In this document: piece by piece, positions 6,921 to 7,826 of the stretch | Layout: every line of letters starts with the position of its first letter | Position numbering within the stretch: position 1 is the first letter of the stretch | Source of the DNA: Chitinophaga pinensis | Lineage (GTDB): Bacteria; Bacteroidota; Bacteroidia; Flavobacteriales_D; Crocinitomicaceae | Direction of reading: 5' to 3' | NCBI GenBank assembly: GCA_945897765.1 | Contig: CAMDGP010000098.1 | Coordinates: 1-7,826 of the forward strand | Length of the DNA stretch: 7,826 nt | Made by a program: the position numbers and the translations under genes | Notes under the pieces: generated by a model | The model's input: only the letters and a program-made list of their open reading frames with translations | The model's database searches: none | What the model was told of the DNA's origin: nothing

Positions 6921-7826
6921 CTAATTTTCAGCAAAGAAATTAAATAGGATGGTCGCTTTTGATCGTCCTATTTTTTTTTCTAGTTGTTCCAAAGACGTTT
7001 CTTTCATTGCTTTAATTGTTTTAAACTCTTTGAAAAGTTCTTGCATTGTTTTCTCACCAATTCCTTTGATTTCAAGTAATTCAGATTGAATGGAATTTTT
7101 GCTTCTTTTATTTCGATGGTGAGTGATGCCAAATCGATGCGCTTCGTTTCGCATAAATTGAATCAACTTCAAACTCTCGGAGCGTTTATCAATATAAATG
7201 GGATATTGATCACCAGGGTAAAAGATTTCCTCAAGGCGTTTGGCAATACCAACAACTACAACTTTTCCGCGGAGTGAAAGTTCAGTTATTGCTTCCATGG
7301 CCGCACTTAGTTGCCCTTTTCCACCATCTATAATAATTAATTGCGGAAGTGTTTGGTTTTCGTCTAGCATGCGCTTATATCTTCTGTAAACAACTTCGCG
7401 CATTGTTGCAAAATCATCAGGTCCTTCAACTGTTTTTACATTAAAATGTCGGTAGTCGTTTTTAGCAGGTTTACCATTTTTGAATACGACACAAGCTGAA
7501 ACAGCATTTGTTCCTTGAAAATTCGAGTTGTCGAAACATTCCATGTGGATAGGTAATTCATTCAATTTAAAGTCCGATTGAACTTGTTTTAAAACTCGAT
7601 TTGGATCGCGTTCGGTTAAATTCAAATGTTCTTTTTTTAATTTATCGAGGCGGTAGTAATTCACATTTCGCAATGAAAGTTCGATTAACTTTTTCTTTTC
7701 GCCGATTTGTGGAACTGAAAATTGAATTCCTGGAAGATTAATTCCTAAGTTATGCTGAACAATTACCTCTTTGGAAGTGCTTTCAAAACGCTGACGAATT
7801 TCGGGTAGAACATAAGAAATTATTGC
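6921..7826 (-). CDS. uvrC: UvrABC nuclease subunit C, C-terminal half (partial, start beyond right edge)
   Basis: UvrC makes the incisions on both sides of a lesion in nucleotide excision repair, together with UvrA and UvrB. The frame is open to the window edge, giving 301 visible residues; full-length UvrC has about 600. The TTG at 7671-7673 is an internal Leu codon, not the start, since UvrC-like sequence ('NLGINLPGIQFSVPQ', 'GEKKKLIELSL') continues upstream of it. The visible part contains the RNase H-like endonuclease domain, which makes the 5' incision. Counting from the edge, candidate catalytic residues are Asp99 ('ECFDNSN'), Asp138 ('PDDFATMRE'), Asp167 ('IIDGGKGQL') and His230 ('RNEAHRFGI'), matching E. 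coli Asp399, Asp438, Asp466 and His538 by motif. A C-terminal helix-hairpin-helix DNA-binding region (~250-300, 'IKGIGEKT' and 'IGRSKATIL') closes the protein. The GIY-YIG and UVR (UvrB-binding) regions lie outside. The gene converges on the protease gene with a 4-base gap. Confidence 0.97.
   Translation of the reverse strand, partial: AIISYVLPEIRQRFESTSKEVIVQHNLGINLPGIQFSVPQIGEKKKLIELSLRNVNYYRLDKLKKEHLNLTERDPNRVLKQVQSDFKLNELPIHMECFDNSNFQGTNAVSACVVFKNGKPAKNDYRHFNVKTVEGPDDFATMREVVYRRYKRMLDENQTLPQLIIIDGGKGQLSAAMEAITELSLRGKVVVVGIAKRLEEIFYPGDQYPIYIDKRSESLKLIQFMRNEAHRFGITHHRNKRSKNSIQSELLEIKGIGEKTMQELFKEFKTIKAMKETSLEQLEKKIGRSKATILFNFFAEN
6942..6979 (+). terminator. Intrinsic terminator of the metalloprotease gene, inside the uvrC coding end
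   Basis: AAATAGGATGGTC (6942-6954) pairs with GATCGTCCTATTT (6961-6973) as a 13-base-pair stem with two G-U wobbles and a 6-base loop, followed directly by a run of nine T (6971-6979, overlapping the stem foot). It begins 25 bases after the protease stop. The whole element is also read on the other strand as uvrC codons for the last part of the helix-hairpin-helix region (about KKIGRSKATILF). The wobble pairs favour the plus-strand RNA; on the minus strand they become A-C mismatches. Confidence 0.8.

Noticed and set aside
7671..7673. TTG as start of uvrC
   Set aside because: UvrC-like sequence continues without a stop for another 51 codons to the right edge, so this codon is an internal leucine.

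Overview
This AT-rich window looks like an ordinary chromosomal segment from a member of the Bacteroidota, most likely Flavobacteriales. A Fluviicola/Crocinitomicaceae-type bacterium is a reasonable guess, but the family level is not proven. The indicators are a C-terminal type IX secretion (T9SS) sorting domain, a DUF5723-like outer-membrane protein fused to thrombospondin type 3 repeats and an OmpA domain, start codons without Shine-Dalgarno sequences, and a TAnnTTTG-type promoter element.

Layout: positions 1-1329 (+) hold the 3' part of a protein I cannot name. It resembles the C-terminal half of Bacteroidota DUF3352/beta-propeller-like proteins. Three bases later, and probably in the same transcript, 1333-3987 (+) encodes a large outer-membrane protein: signal peptide, predicted beta-barrel, nine calcium-binding TSP3 repeats and a peptidoglycan-binding OmpA domain. 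A hairpin at 4010-4041, suited to termination in both directions, separates it from the convergent acyl-CoA thioesterase at 4077-4592 (-). A 137-base divergent intergenic region follows. Next comes a secreted M43-family (cytophagalysin/pappalysin-like) zinc metalloprotease at 4730-6916 (+), with propeptide, catalytic domain, PKD-like domain, MAM/choice-of-anchor-J-like domain and T9SS type A sorting domain. It converges on the 3' half of uvrC (6921 to the right edge, -), and only four bases separate the two stop codons.

The genes do not form one obvious pathway. Two concern the cell surface or secretion (OmpA/TSP3 protein, T9SS protease), one may be an envelope-associated partner (gene 1), and two are housekeeping (thioesterase, UvrC). 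I found no RNA genes, CRISPR arrays, insertion sequences or prophage parts. No new defence or mobile system is evident. The most unusual details are a forward terminator embedded in the coding end of uvrC, a possible leaderless promoter for the thioesterase, and near-identical neighbouring TSP3 repeats that suggest recent copy-number change.
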